Shown one piece after another: positions 52,653-60,887 of a stretch of DNA of 64,000 nt. A program made the position numbers and the translations under genes. How positions within the stretch are numbered: the stretch's first letter is position 1; every line of letters begins with the position of its first letter. Source of the DNA: UBA4732 sp002404095. Its GTDB lineage: Bacteria; Planctomycetota; Planctomycetia; Gemmatales; Gemmataceae. Location: the NCBI GenBank assembly GCA_036783645.1, contig DAIPWT010000020.1, forward strand, positions 1 through 64,000, written 5' to 3'. The notes under the pieces are model-generated. The model had not been told where the DNA came from. It saw only the letters and a program-made list of their open reading frames with translations, and ran no database searches.

Positions 52653-54045
52653 TCGGATGTCGCAACCACTGCCAGCCGCACCACGCCCACAATGCCAACA
52701 GACAAAAAGTGTCGAATGGCGGCGAGTGGAATATCGGTTTTCCGTTGGTGACGAGGTAGTCGATGCCGTCGGCCGTATGGGGCACGAGGAACAAAAGAGC
52801 TAACAAGGCGAGCCGGGGGCGTAAGCCCCCGGAGATAGTACCAGCGACTGCATGAAACTCCGGGGGCTTACGCCCCCGGCTCGCCCCAAAATTATCGTCC
52901 AAGAGTAGATATACAGGCAGCACCGCCAGCAGCACGTCGTAATACATGAAGTGAAAGCAACTCAGCCACGCGCCCAGCAGCAGGAACGCGCCTGGCGTCC
53001 CCGAAAACCCCGCCGGCCGGCGCCAGCGCCAGAGGGCGATAAGCACCGTCAAGGCCGCGACCGTTAGCCACAGGCCAAGGCCGAGACGGTTCACCAATAG
53101 CCGGTTCTCATCGGTCGCAATGCCGTCGATGAAATGGAGAAGGTAGCGGCGCGGGACGCCCTGTAAGTCGCGGCTGAGGAAGATCCAGGTTTCGTCGGTT
53201 GTGTAGTGGGCCGACGCGATGCGCCCGACCGCCAGCCAGTCGAGCCAGGTGTGCCAGCCGACAAAGGGGAGCGTTAATAGCACCAAAGCCAAGCCGGTGA
53301 GCGCCATGGCGGCGCACACGCGCCAGCGACGCATCAACAGCGGGACCAGGAAGAAGGAAACCGCCCACACCGGCTTGAACGCGAGCAGACCCCACACGGC
53401 GCCGCCCAACCACGGCCGGCCTCTGTCCATCAAGAGCCAGCCGAGCAGAAGCAGCGCCAGGCTCAACAACGAATTCTGTCCTAGAGAGATGGCGCCGCCA
53501 TAGCCGGGGAACCCCAGCAAGACGCCGACCGCTACGGACGCCCAGAGGCGCCCGCGCGTCAGTTTCCGGGCGAGAAAACCGATGACAAATGTCAGCAAGA
53601 AGTTAAGGCATTGAATGAGTCGATAAGCCGGTTGCGGCTGCATTAGGCCCAATGGGTAAAAAAGAAACGCGTGTATCGGCGGGTAAAGCGGGCCGCCGAC
53701 GCCCGTACCCTCTTCTTCGATCAACCAGCTGTCGATCATTTCAGCGTCGTGGGGCTGGTAGGCGTCCTGAATCGCTTGGCCCAAATGAGCCTTATTGTAA
53801 AGGAAACGGCCTTCGCCGCGGGCCAACATGCGGCCCATGAGCCATTGGCCGGAGAAGTCGATGTAAACGTGGCCGATGTTGCCTTCTGGGTGGTTGGGCC
53901 GGTCGTAGCCCGTCCAGGCGTAGTAGAAAAAGAGGACGGCGACGATGCAGATGGCAGCCCACGCCAAAACGGCGCGGACGCGCGGACGCATCAGGAATTG
54001 GCCGAATCGCACGAGGGCGGGCGGATCGTTCCGATCTTGTTCCAT
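52627..54045 (-). CDS. GT87-like (DUF2029) membrane glycosyltransferase
   Basis: A 472-residue protein with about ten membrane helices and charged cytoplasmic loops, in the style of DUF2029/GT87 polyprenyl-sugar transferases (an Asp-rich or GQ motif is visible as SLGQNSLLSLALLLLG). Near residues 387-413 the sequence turns Arg/Gly-rich in the middle of the hydrophobic part because the gene contains a hairpin at 52807-52885. The C-terminal ~55 residues resume the membrane pattern, so the frame is kept. It is convergent with the metallophosphoesterase gene. Confidence 0.75.
   Translation of the reverse strand: MEQDRNDPPALVRFGQFLMRPRVRAVLAWAAICIVAVLFFYYAWTGYDRPNHPEGNIGHVYIDFSGQWLMGRMLARGEGRFLYNKAHLGQAIQDAYQPHDAEMIDSWLIEEEGTGVGGPLYPPIHAFLFYPLGLMQPQPAYRLIQCLNFLLTFVIGFLARKLTRGRLWASVAVGVLLGFPGYGGAISLGQNSLLSLALLLLGWLLMDRGRPWLGGAVWGLLAFKPVWAVSFFLVPLLMRRWRVCAAMALTGLALVLLTLPFVGWHTWLDWLAVGRIASAHYTTDETWIFLSRDLQGVPRRYLLHFIDGIATDENRLLVNRLGLGLWLTVAALTVLIALWRWRRPAGFSGTPGAFLLLGAWLSCFHFMYYDVLLAVLPVYLLLDDNFGASRGRKPPEFHAVAGTISGGLRPRLALLALLFLVPHTADGIDYLVTNGKPIFHSPPFDTFCLLALWAWCGWQWLRHPINPTAVAG
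52807..52885. repeat. 28-bp perfect hairpin (family B variant) inside the GT87-like gene
   Basis: Arms 52807-52834 and 52858-52885 match perfectly; the core begins GGCGAGCCGGGGGCGTAAGC, related to copies at 51412 and 56335. It encodes an in-frame Arg/Gly/Pro-rich insertion in a membrane protein. Confidence 0.8.
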
Positions 54046-54069
54046 AGACGCTGTTGTATTGCCGGACGC

Positions 54070-56307
54070 CTACGTCCGCACCAGCTCCAGCGGTCGTCGG
54101 GCCGCCGCCCGCGCCACGGCAACCTCGTCGTCCGCTCCTGCCGGCTCGACGGTGACAAGGACGCACTTGAACGCCGGCGTTTTCGATTGCGGGTCGGTGG
54201 TGGTCAGCGCCAGGACGTTCGCCTCCGGAAAGTACATCAGAGTATTGCCCGCGCGAATGTCGAAGATACGCACTAAAATGTTCGACAGCGATCCCACCTC
54301 GCTGCGTACCGTCACCCGCTGATCGGTGCAAAGGCCGAGGCGTTCCACGTCCTCGCGGCTCATCAAGATCACGTTGCGACGGTCCTGCCCACGATAAATG
54401 TCCGTATCTTCGTACACGACCGTGTTGAATTGGCCTTCGGCGCGCACCGTCATCATGCGCAGCTGGCCAGCGGCGCCACGAAGCGGTGGCGCGGCATGCG
54501 CGTGGAATTTACCTCGGCCCGACGGCGTATGGAAGCGCGGCGCGTGGAGGATACGACCGCCTACCGCGAACTCCTTTTTACTCTGATCCACAGCTTCCAT
54601 TTGCTCGTAGCCGGGGATGATCTTGGCGATCATCTGGCGGACGCCGCACATTTTCCGCATCGCGGTCCAATCGACCGGCTTCGATTCCAACACCCGCTCG
54701 CCCAACGACGCCACCACGTCGGCCTCGGCGCGTGGGCCTTGCAGCCGGGCAGGGCCGCCGTCGCTGATGCGCACGTAATTGAACATGGATTCCTGCGTCG
54801 TCGGCTCCGGTTCCTCGTCGCGCGCCAGTACCGGCAGGATCAGCGTCTCGCGCGCCCGGCCCCAGGCGTGGCCAGTATTCAACGTGGTACTGAGATAAGT
54901 GATAAGATCGAGTTTGGAGATCGCTTTAGCGGCAAATTTCGAGTCGGGATTGCTGCCGAAGAGGTTGCCTCCCAGACAGAACGCGGCGCGGATCTCGCCG
55001 CGGTCGGCGGCTTTCATGCAGCCCATCGTGTCGAGGCCCGGCGCGGTCGGCAGCTTCACGCCAAGGTACGATTCCAGGTTGTCCAGCACCTTTTGCTTTA
55101 GGGCCGGCGCCACGCCCATCGAGCCGACGCCCTGCACGTTGCTATGACCGCGGATGGGCAACAAGCCGCAGTTCGGCCGGCCCGCCATGCCGCGCAGCAG
55201 CGCCAGGTTTACAATCGACTGTACGTTGGCGACGCCGTGGTCGTGGTGCGTAATACCCATTGTCCAGCCGAAGACGGCGCTTTTCGCCCGACAATAAAGG
55301 TCCGCTATCTTCTCAATATCCGGCCGGCCCACGCCGGAGAGCCGTTCGATCTCCTCCCACGTCGTCGCCCGCACCATGCGCTCGTAGTCGTCGAAACTTT
55401 CCGTGGACTCGGCGATGAAGGTTCGGTCGGCCGCGCCGCGTTCGAGGACGAGCTTCGCCACGCCGCTCAGCAAAGCGATGTCGCCGCCAATGTGCGGTTG
55501 GACGTAGAGGTTGGCGATCTTCGAGCCGAACAGCAGACTCCATACGTCCGACGGTACGCTGAAGTTGACGAGGCCGAGTTCCTTGACCGGGTTGATGACG
55601 ATCACGTGGCCGCCGCGCCGGCGAATGTTCATCAGCGTGCGCATCATGCGCGGGTGGTTCGAGGCCGGATTGCCGCCAATGAGAAAAAAGAGATCGGTGT
55701 TTTCAACGTCTTCGAGCGAGACGGTGGCCGTGCCGGTTCCGATCGAACCGCCGAGGCCGACGCCGCTGGCCTGATGGCAGTAGAAGGAGCAGTTGTTGAC
55801 GTAATTGGTGCCGTACATGCGGGCGAACAGCTGGAGCAGGAAGCCGGCTTCGTTGGACGAACGGCCGCTGGCGTAAAAGAAGGTTTCATCAGGAGGATGG
55901 GATTGCAATTGACCGGCCACGCGCGTGAGAGCCTCGTCCCAGCCGACGACGCGGTAGTGCGTATCGTCGGGGCCGGCGTACAGAGGTTGCGTCAATCGGC
56001 CGCACCATTCCAACTCGCGCGGCGTCAGGGTGCGCAGCTCGTCGATGCTGTAGCGCTGAAAGAACTCCGGCTTGAGACCCTGCTGCATGTCGGCGACCAT
56101 CGCTTGCAGGGATTTTTTGCAAACCTCCGGCCAATGGCCGGCCTCGTTGCGCATACCGCCGCGTTGGCCGCCCATGCCCAGCGCGCAGGTCTTGCAGGCG
56201 TTCCGCGAGGACATGGCCTTCCAGAGTTGCCACCAGCCCACGCGGTTGGCCATGCGCAGCGTGTACAGCACCGCCGCCCAGCCGCCGCCGCTCTTCATAC
56301 GTCGCAT
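54070..56307 (-). CDS. FdhF/YdeP-type molybdopterin oxidoreductase
   Basis: A 745-residue molybdoenzyme of the TIGR01701/YdeP group, predicted to use bis-MGD. CKTCALGMGG near residue 40 is in the place of a cluster-binding region; the molybdopterin core follows (CSFYCHQASGVGLGGSIGTG, then FFLIGGNPASNHPRM, and the GHAWGRARETL block). The C-terminal domain is the pterin-binding beta-barrel. No electron-transfer subunit is near, so its redox partner is unknown. The ATG at 56307 has AGGTG upstream. Confidence 0.85.
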   Translation of the reverse strand: MRRMKSGGGWAAVLYTLRMANRVGWWQLWKAMSSRNACKTCALGMGGQRGGMRNEAGHWPEVCKKSLQAMVADMQQGLKPEFFQRYSIDELRTLTPRELEWCGRLTQPLYAGPDDTHYRVVGWDEALTRVAGQLQSHPPDETFFYASGRSSNEAGFLLQLFARMYGTNYVNNCSFYCHQASGVGLGGSIGTGTATVSLEDVENTDLFFLIGGNPASNHPRMMRTLMNIRRRGGHVIVINPVKELGLVNFSVPSDVWSLLFGSKIANLYVQPHIGGDIALLSGVAKLVLERGAADRTFIAESTESFDDYERMVRATTWEEIERLSGVGRPDIEKIADLYCRAKSAVFGWTMGITHHDHGVANVQSIVNLALLRGMAGRPNCGLLPIRGHSNVQGVGSMGVAPALKQKVLDNLESYLGVKLPTAPGLDTMGCMKAADRGEIRAAFCLGGNLFGSNPDSKFAAKAISKLDLITYLSTTLNTGHAWGRARETLILPVLARDEEPEPTTQESMFNYVRISDGGPARLQGPRAEADVVASLGERVLESKPVDWTAMRKMCGVRQMIAKIIPGYEQMEAVDQSKKEFAVGGRILHAPRFHTPSGRGKFHAHAAPPLRGAAGQLRMMTVRAEGQFNTVVYEDTDIYRGQDRRNVILMSREDVERLGLCTDQRVTVRSEVGSLSNILVRIFDIRAGNTLMYFPEANVLALTTTDPQSKTPAFKCVLVTVEPAGADDEVAVARAAARRPLELVRT

Positions 56308-56334
56308 GTCGCACCTGCCTGGCGTGTACCTCTT

Positions 56335-56414
56335 GGCGAGCCGGGTCGCGTAAGCGCCCGGAGTTTCCCTGCAATCGTATCGAAACTCCGGGCGCTTATG
56401 CAACCCGGCTCGCC
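56335..56414. repeat. 32-bp hairpin (family B copy 2)
   Basis: Arms 56335-56366 and 56383-56414 have two mismatches. The left arm is the same sequence as in the 51412 copy. It lies upstream of the molybdoenzyme start, between it and the transposase remnant. Confidence 0.78.
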
Positions 56415-56544
56415 ACGGTTTAGGCTAAATCGGGCGCACGACACGGTTTGCAGCTGACGGCTCGAGATTCTACACTGGGCGATGGGAATCCGTTTGGTTT
56501 TTTGACTCAAGCCCTGTTAGGAGCTAGGGAGGGCGCGAGGCAAA

Positions 56545-57235
56545 CAGCGTACTCCGCAGGTAGAAGAACTGCGGCCCTACGTCGAAGGTGCGGCCAAAAA
56601 CCTTGTCGAGAAGCTAAACGGCGCCAAGGGCCCAGCCTGGGGAACCCAACTCAGCGAGATCGAAGACGTTTTCCTCGAAATCCGCGAAGTTCTCACCGAG
56701 AAGATGCTCGATCTGTCCCTCGCGCAACAGGCCGCCGCCGTCGCCGAGCAGCCCCCCGCCTATCGGAACTGTCCCGGCTGCCAGCAAGCGCTCCCTTGGG
56801 GCGACGAGGACAACCCGCGCATCGTCCAGACGCGGGCTGGCGAAGCCGAGTGGCCCGAACCGGAAAGTACCTGCCCCCGTTGTCGGCGGGCTTTTTTCCC
56901 CTCAGTCCAAAAGCCTGGGCCTTGACCAAGGCGAGGTCAGTCCGGCGCTCCTGGAAAAGAGCACCTATGCCGGCGTCGTGGCACGCGCCTTCCGTCAGGC
57001 CGGTGAAGTCTTGCGGAAGCTGGCGGACTTGCCGATCACCGAGAAACAAGTCGAACGCGTGACCGAACGCATTGGCGTGGAGCGGGTGGCCGAACGAGTC
57101 GCGGAAGTGGCGGCCTATCAGGCGTTGCCGCTGTCTGAGAAATTCGCCGCACCGGCCGGGGTAACGCCGCCGGCGTTGGCCGTGGTCATGGTGGACAGCG
57201 GCCGGATGCAGATTCTGGACCGGCGTGCCAAGGGG
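56545..57235 (+). pseudogene. ISKra4-type transposase remnant (N-terminal half, frameshifted and truncated)
   Basis: The frame holds the family's N-terminal pattern: an early LRPYVEGAAKNLVEK region, CPGCQQALPW and CPRCRRAFFPS, then a frameshift near 56900 and continuation as KSLGLDQGEVSPALLEKSTY, QAGEVLRKLADLPITEKQVE and VVMVDSGRMQILD, close to the first catalytic strand. It stops near 57235, where a glycosyltransferase gene on the other strand begins. The catalytic half is missing, so it cannot transpose. Ends are approximate. Confidence 0.75.
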
Positions 57236-57753
57236 GAGAAGCCGGCTGCCGCCGCCAACCCGAACGCATGAAGGATAGGAGGCAGGACGCGCATCAAGAC
57301 TATCGCGTAGAGCGGCAAGCGCCCGTCGAGACGAACGGAGCAACCGCCGCCCACCGCGCCGGCGCGCAACGCCCGCAGCGCCGCCCGCAGCACCCGCGCT
57401 GTCACAACCGTGTCGGCGTCCACGAAAATGAACATTTCGCCCGTTGCCGCCCGCGCCCCCGCATTGCCCGTCGCCGCAATCTGTCGGCGGTTGACGCCGA
57501 CCACACGGGCGCCGTGTTCCAGGGCGATGGCTTCGGTGCGGTCGGTCGAGGCGTCGTTGGCCACGACGATTTTGTAGGGTTCGCCCAGCGCCCGGGCCGA
57601 CTCGTGCAGCGCCGACAGGGTGCGGCCTATCAGCGCTTCCTCGTTGTGGGCCGGGACGATGAACGAGATCACGAGGGGAATCCTTGCGGTCGCGGCGGCG
57701 GCGTCTTCGTTGCCGCCGCCGTGCGTCTCAAGAGGGGAATCGAGGCAAATCAT
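57230..57753 (-). pseudogene. truncated family-2 glycosyltransferase
   Basis: The first ~175 residues match a GT2 enzyme: SFIVPAHNEEALIGRTL, VVANDASTDRTEAIA and FVDADTVV (the DxD-type motif). After VLPPILHAFGLAAAAGF the reading becomes antisense to the ISKra4 remnant, so the C-terminal half is gone. The start at 57753 (ATG) is 14 bases after the CBS gene stop, so both were probably in one operon. Likely inactive. Confidence 0.7.
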
Positions 57754-57767
57754 CGCGGGCCGTCGCG

Positions 57768-58202
57768 TCACACGCGGCCGTGGAGGTATTCGCTCATCAT
57801 AAAGATCGTTTGTTGCTGATCGGCGGTTTCGAGGGCGTTGAGGTCGCCGATGGAGATGACGCCGAGTACGCGGTCGTCGTCGCCCACTACGGGCAGATGG
57901 CGGACGCGACGGTTCTTCATGGCAGATTTGGCCTCCTCCACCGACGTGGCCGGCGAACAGCAGACGACCTGGGTGGTCATCCTGTCGCCGACGGACGTTT
58001 CGCCCGGGTCGCGGCGCTCCGCCACGAGCCGCAGAATGTCGCGCTCGGTAAACATGCCGGCGACGCGCCCTTGATCGATGACGACCAAGGCGCCGATTTT
58101 GTGTTCGTTCATCAGGAGAGCGGCCTGAAGCGCAGTCGCGCTCGTGCCAATCGACCACACCTGCGAACCCTTCTGAAGCAGAACTTCGCTGATAATCGCC
58201 AC
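57768..58202 (-). CDS. tandem CBS-domain protein
   Basis: A 144-residue protein with two CBS motifs (IGALVVIDQGRVAGMFTERDI and VRHLPVVGDDDRVLGVISIGDL), the usual length for a stand-alone CBS pair that binds adenosyl nucleotides. The GTG at 58202 has AGGA upstream; the frame continues to 58262. Its downstream neighbour is the truncated glycosyltransferase. The regulated target is unknown. Confidence 0.85.
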   Translation of the reverse strand: MAIISEVLLQKGSQVWSIGTSATALQAALLMNEHKIGALVVIDQGRVAGMFTERDILRLVAERRDPGETSVGDRMTTQVVCCSPATSVEEAKSAMKNRRVRHLPVVGDDDRVLGVISIGDLNALETADQQQTIFMMSEYLHGRV

Positions 58203-58506
58203 GTTTCTTTCCTTTCTGAATGGCGGCGGCCCGAGACGGCCCCGGATGCGCCGGAGAGGCATTGATCGGAGTGTACCAGCCGCGCCGCCAATAGGAAAGG
58301 AAATTGGTAGTGGTACAGTTTGAATTATTTTTCTTTCCTGGCGTCAGTTGGCTTGGCTGGCCGGCATCACGGGCGGATTTTTCGTCGGTTGTTTTAATCA
58401 GTCGCGGTTTTTTGAGAGAGGTCCGCCCCAAATATCGTCGCAAGCTCGCAACACGGCGTCCGCCGACCGAACGCCGACATACACCACGACGACTACGAAG
58501 GTATAG

Positions 58507-58529
58507 TGGACCCCGAAAACTGGACCACC
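58507..58529. mobile_element. possible IS3-family terminal sequence
   Basis: TGGACCCCGAAAACTGGACC at 58507, then ACC, resembles the terminal inverted repeat of many IS3-family elements. No transposase or second end is found, so it may be a solo remnant. Comparison was from memory. Confidence 0.35.
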
Positions 58530-58592
58530 GAGTAAGCTACTCGGATGGCCCAGGAAAGGGGAACTGATGACGGGGAAACGGAAGCAACACAC

Positions 58593-58685
58593 GGCGGCGA
58601 CAATCATCATTGGCCAGCCGCCGTGAAAACCCTCCCACTGGGTTTCGTCGTCGAGCGGTGGGCGAAAGTGGTCGCGCAGCGGCAC
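58593..58685 (-). pseudogene. truncated 5' end of a planctomycete MPLRDHF-type gene
   Basis: A GTG at 58685 with a GAGGAGG ribosome site about eight bases away begins MPLRDHFRPPLDD, then ETQWEGFHGGWPMMIVAA. This start is typical of a planctomycete family of unknown function, in my recollection. After ~31 codons the sequence loses similarity, next to the IS3-like end, so the gene was cut. Confidence 0.5.
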
Positions 58686-58724
58686 GGCCGTATCCTCCTC
58701 AGGTCATTGTAACGCGAAAATCCC

Positions 58725-58752
58725 CGCGCTCCCCTTCGGGTCCCGGCTAAAC
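58725..58752. repeat. half copy of family A repeat
   Basis: CGCGCTCCCCTTCGGGTCCC begins the right arm of the family A hairpin at 58725; the left arm is absent. One base differs. It lies eight bases from the TPR gene stop. Confidence 0.65.
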
Positions 58753-58759
58753 GGCGCCT

Positions 58760-60061
58760 TTAACGGACAATTGCTTTCCCGTCCGCTCCGGCAATGCGCT
58801 GGCGATAAGCGGCGGCTTTCCCCGCATCGCCCTTACCTTCGTAATACTCGGCCAACGCCTGGAGCGTCGGCCGATGTCCGGGGTCGAGTGCCAGGGCGCG
58901 ATTGAGCCAGTATTCCGCCTGGCGGTCCTGACCGCCACGGAGAAAGATCGCGCCGACCTCGTAGAAGTCGCTGGCGTTGCGGGTCGGATGCTTCGGGTCT
59001 GCGTCTTCCCCCAGCATCCGATTGACCTTTCGCAGAAGAACCATGTCTTTCTCGTGTTGTTCCTGCGCGGCGTCGGCCTCTTTCAGACGGCCTTGCGAAC
59101 GAAGACTGGCCGCCAGAATATTCTCCGCCTCGGCGTCGGTCGAGTCCGCCTTTAGGGCTTGCCGCGCCCATTGCTCCGCTTCGACCGCCTTGCCATCTCC
59201 CAAATTCAGTTTGGCCAACGTGTTGAGGAGAGGGCCGTCTTCCGGCCGTTGCTTCACGGCCGCTTCCATCAGGCGCCCCGCCTCTTCGGTTTGACCTTGC
59301 AAAAAGCGACAGCGCCCGAGCAGCGCTATCACCTCGGGATGGTCGGGGAATTGTTTGCTCAGCGGCTCCAGATAAACGAGGGCATCGGGCGGGTTCGCCT
59401 TCTCCAACATGAGTTCCGCCATGCGAAGGCGAACCGCGATGAGGCCGGGATCCAACTCCAGCGCCCGCCGATAATCCTCTATCGCCGCATCCGTCTCGTC
59501 GAGGCGCTCCAAAACCCATCCCCGCCAATGGTGGGGCTTGGCCTCCTCGGGACTCGCTTCGATCCAGCGATCCAGACATTGCAAGGCCGGGCCATAGCGG
59601 AGTTTGTCCATATAGGCCCGGGCCATTGTCTCCGTAATCAAGGTAGATTCCGAGGATTTGTTCTGGACGTGCTGGAAGAGTTCCTCCGCCACGTCGTCCA
59701 CTTCTCCTCTTTGAACGCGCATGAGGAGAAACTCGATTTGCACGTCTGCCGACGCCCCTTTTTGGAGCCTCAGGCACCGTTGGAGCTGCGCTTCCGCCCC
59801 GGCAAAATCACCCATCATACGGGCGCGACGGGCCGCGAGGATATGCACCGGGACGCTATAGGGCCAGACCGACAAACACAAGACCAGGCCGGCGCGGGCT
59901 TCGGCCGGCCGACCCTCTTTCACCGCCGTCCTGGCCGCATCCCACTGTTGAAACACATAGACATACAGCCCCACGCCAGCCCCGATAAGAACCAAGAGGG
60001 CCAGGACCAGGGCCGTCGTCTTGGGACGCTTCCAGATCACATAGCCGAGGGAACGAAACAT
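58760..60061 (-). CDS. TPR-repeat membrane-anchored protein
   Basis: A 433-residue protein. An N-terminal helix (TTALVLALLVLIGAGVGLYVYV) anchors it. The rest is a TPR array of about nine units (for example AKPHHWRGWVLERLDETDAAIEDYRRALELDPG, and PLLNTLAKLNLGDGKAVEAEQWARQALK). It may organise envelope proteins. It is on the same strand as the DUF1559 and lipoprotein genes upstream, possibly as one transcription unit. Confidence 0.8.
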   Translation of the reverse strand: MFRSLGYVIWKRPKTTALVLALLVLIGAGVGLYVYVFQQWDAARTAVKEGRPAEARAGLVLCLSVWPYSVPVHILAARRARMMGDFAGAEAQLQRCLRLQKGASADVQIEFLLMRVQRGEVDDVAEELFQHVQNKSSESTLITETMARAYMDKLRYGPALQCLDRWIEASPEEAKPHHWRGWVLERLDETDAAIEDYRRALELDPGLIAVRLRMAELMLEKANPPDALVYLEPLSKQFPDHPEVIALLGRCRFLQGQTEEAGRLMEAAVKQRPEDGPLLNTLAKLNLGDGKAVEAEQWARQALKADSTDAEAENILAASLRSQGRLKEADAAQEQHEKDMVLLRKVNRMLGEDADPKHPTRNASDFYEVGAIFLRGGQDRQAEYWLNRALALDPGHRPTLQALAEYYEGKGDAGKAAAYRQRIAGADGKAIVR

Positions 60062-60120
60062 TACCTAGCCCCGAAGACGGCGATCGCGTAGTGAAGGGCG
60101 GAGAGATGGGGAAATGCCAA

Positions 60121-60200
60121 GGCGAGCCGCCGGGTTTAGGCGAGCCGCCGGGTTTATCCCGGCGGGAGGAACGGCGGGCGTGAAGCCCGCCGCTCGCTCT
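60121..60200. repeat. two tandem 18-bp units and inverted sequence (family D)
   Basis: GGCGAGCCGCCGGGTTTA occurs at 60121-60138 and 60139-60156. Related inverted arms follow to 60200. It lies between the lipoprotein and TPR genes. Confidence 0.7.
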
Positions 60201-60218
60201 CCATTGCAATGGTCGCGC

Positions 60219-60692
60219 TCAGTCGGCCAGCTCAAAATTCAGAGTCTGCTTACCGGAAGTCAGCTTTGCCGTCAGCGTAGACTCTTTCGGGTCAGAATAC
60301 TTCTTGGGGATCTTTACGTACTTCCCCTCGGGGAGCGTCGCCTTCGGCGCATTCGCGGGGATGGAGCTTGGCATCTCCTTCCCGCCCGACCCTGGATAGG
60401 CCTGCGCTTTCTTATCCGGGTTCAAGGATTCCGTGTCAACGGTCACCGTGAAATCGCCCGAAGGCGCTTCCGTCAGCGAGTAGGTGCCGTCCGGGTTGAG
60501 AGAGGCGGGGGAAACCACCCCGCCGGCTTCCGTCTTGGGATTAAACATCAACATGCCGCCCGTGACGGGTTGACCCTTGTAAGTCACCTTCCCGGTCACC
60601 GAGGCCGCCGCGTTGGGGTTTGCTTTTTCGCACCCGTATACGACGACAAGACACAGCGGCAGAACCAGTACCAGTTTGCTCTTCAAAGTCAT
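60219..60692 (-). CDS. planctomycete-type lipoprotein with carboxypeptidase regulatory-like domain
   Basis: A 157-residue lipoprotein: the signal ends LVVVYGC, and VTGKVTYKGQPVTGGMLMFNP is the usual start of this beta-sandwich family. Such genes often follow DUF1559 genes, as here. They may be structural or peptide-binding; no reaction is known. AAAGGA precedes the ATG at 60692. Confidence 0.82.
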   Translation of the reverse strand: MTLKSKLVLVLPLCLVVVYGCEKANPNAAASVTGKVTYKGQPVTGGMLMFNPKTEAGGVVSPASLNPDGTYSLTEAPSGDFTVTVDTESLNPDKKAQAYPGSGGKEMPSSIPANAPKATLPEGKYVKIPKKYSDPKESTLTAKLTSGKQTLNFELAD

Positions 60693-60744
60693 GGATTGAT
60701 CCTTTGATTGTGTAACACTTTGCTGATGGATCGATACGACGCTC

Positions 60745-60865
60745 GACAAAGCCCAAGCGCAAGTGATGATCCGGCTTGACTTCGCCTGCGCTTGGGAACT
60801 TGTCGTCAAAGTAGGGGCGAGGTCTCCTCGCCCCTTCCAGACGGGCGGGGCAACCCCGCCCCTAC
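60745..60865. repeat. two adjoining hairpins (family E) between DUF1559 and lipoprotein genes
   Basis: The first pairs GACAAAGCCCAAGCGCAAG-type arms over 60745-60804, with mismatches. The second pairs GTAGGGGCG at 60811-60819 with 60857-60865. They fill most of the 195 bases between the genes. Confidence 0.65.
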
Positions 60866-60887
60866 AGCAATTCTTCCGCCCTCATCT

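Larger units (their letters stand above)
58203..58759. other. 557-bp scar region between CBS and TPR genes
   Basis: It has no intact gene. It holds an IS3-like end near 58507-58529, the beheaded gene start at 58593-58685 and a half copy of repeat family A at 58725-58752. The rest is unassigned. Confidence 0.6.

Noticed and set aside
54430..56457. Long open frames antisense to the molybdoenzyme gene.
   Set aside because: High GC makes open antisense frames; they lack domains and the sense protein is clear.
57118..58443. A 441-residue frame over the CBS gene and ISKra4 remnant.
   Set aside because: Only the middle is a real glycosyltransferase; the ends are antisense or out-of-frame readings of other genes.
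58398..58685. A 95-residue complete gene at 58398-58685.
   Set aside because: Only the first ~31 codons match a family; the rest runs over the IS-like end.
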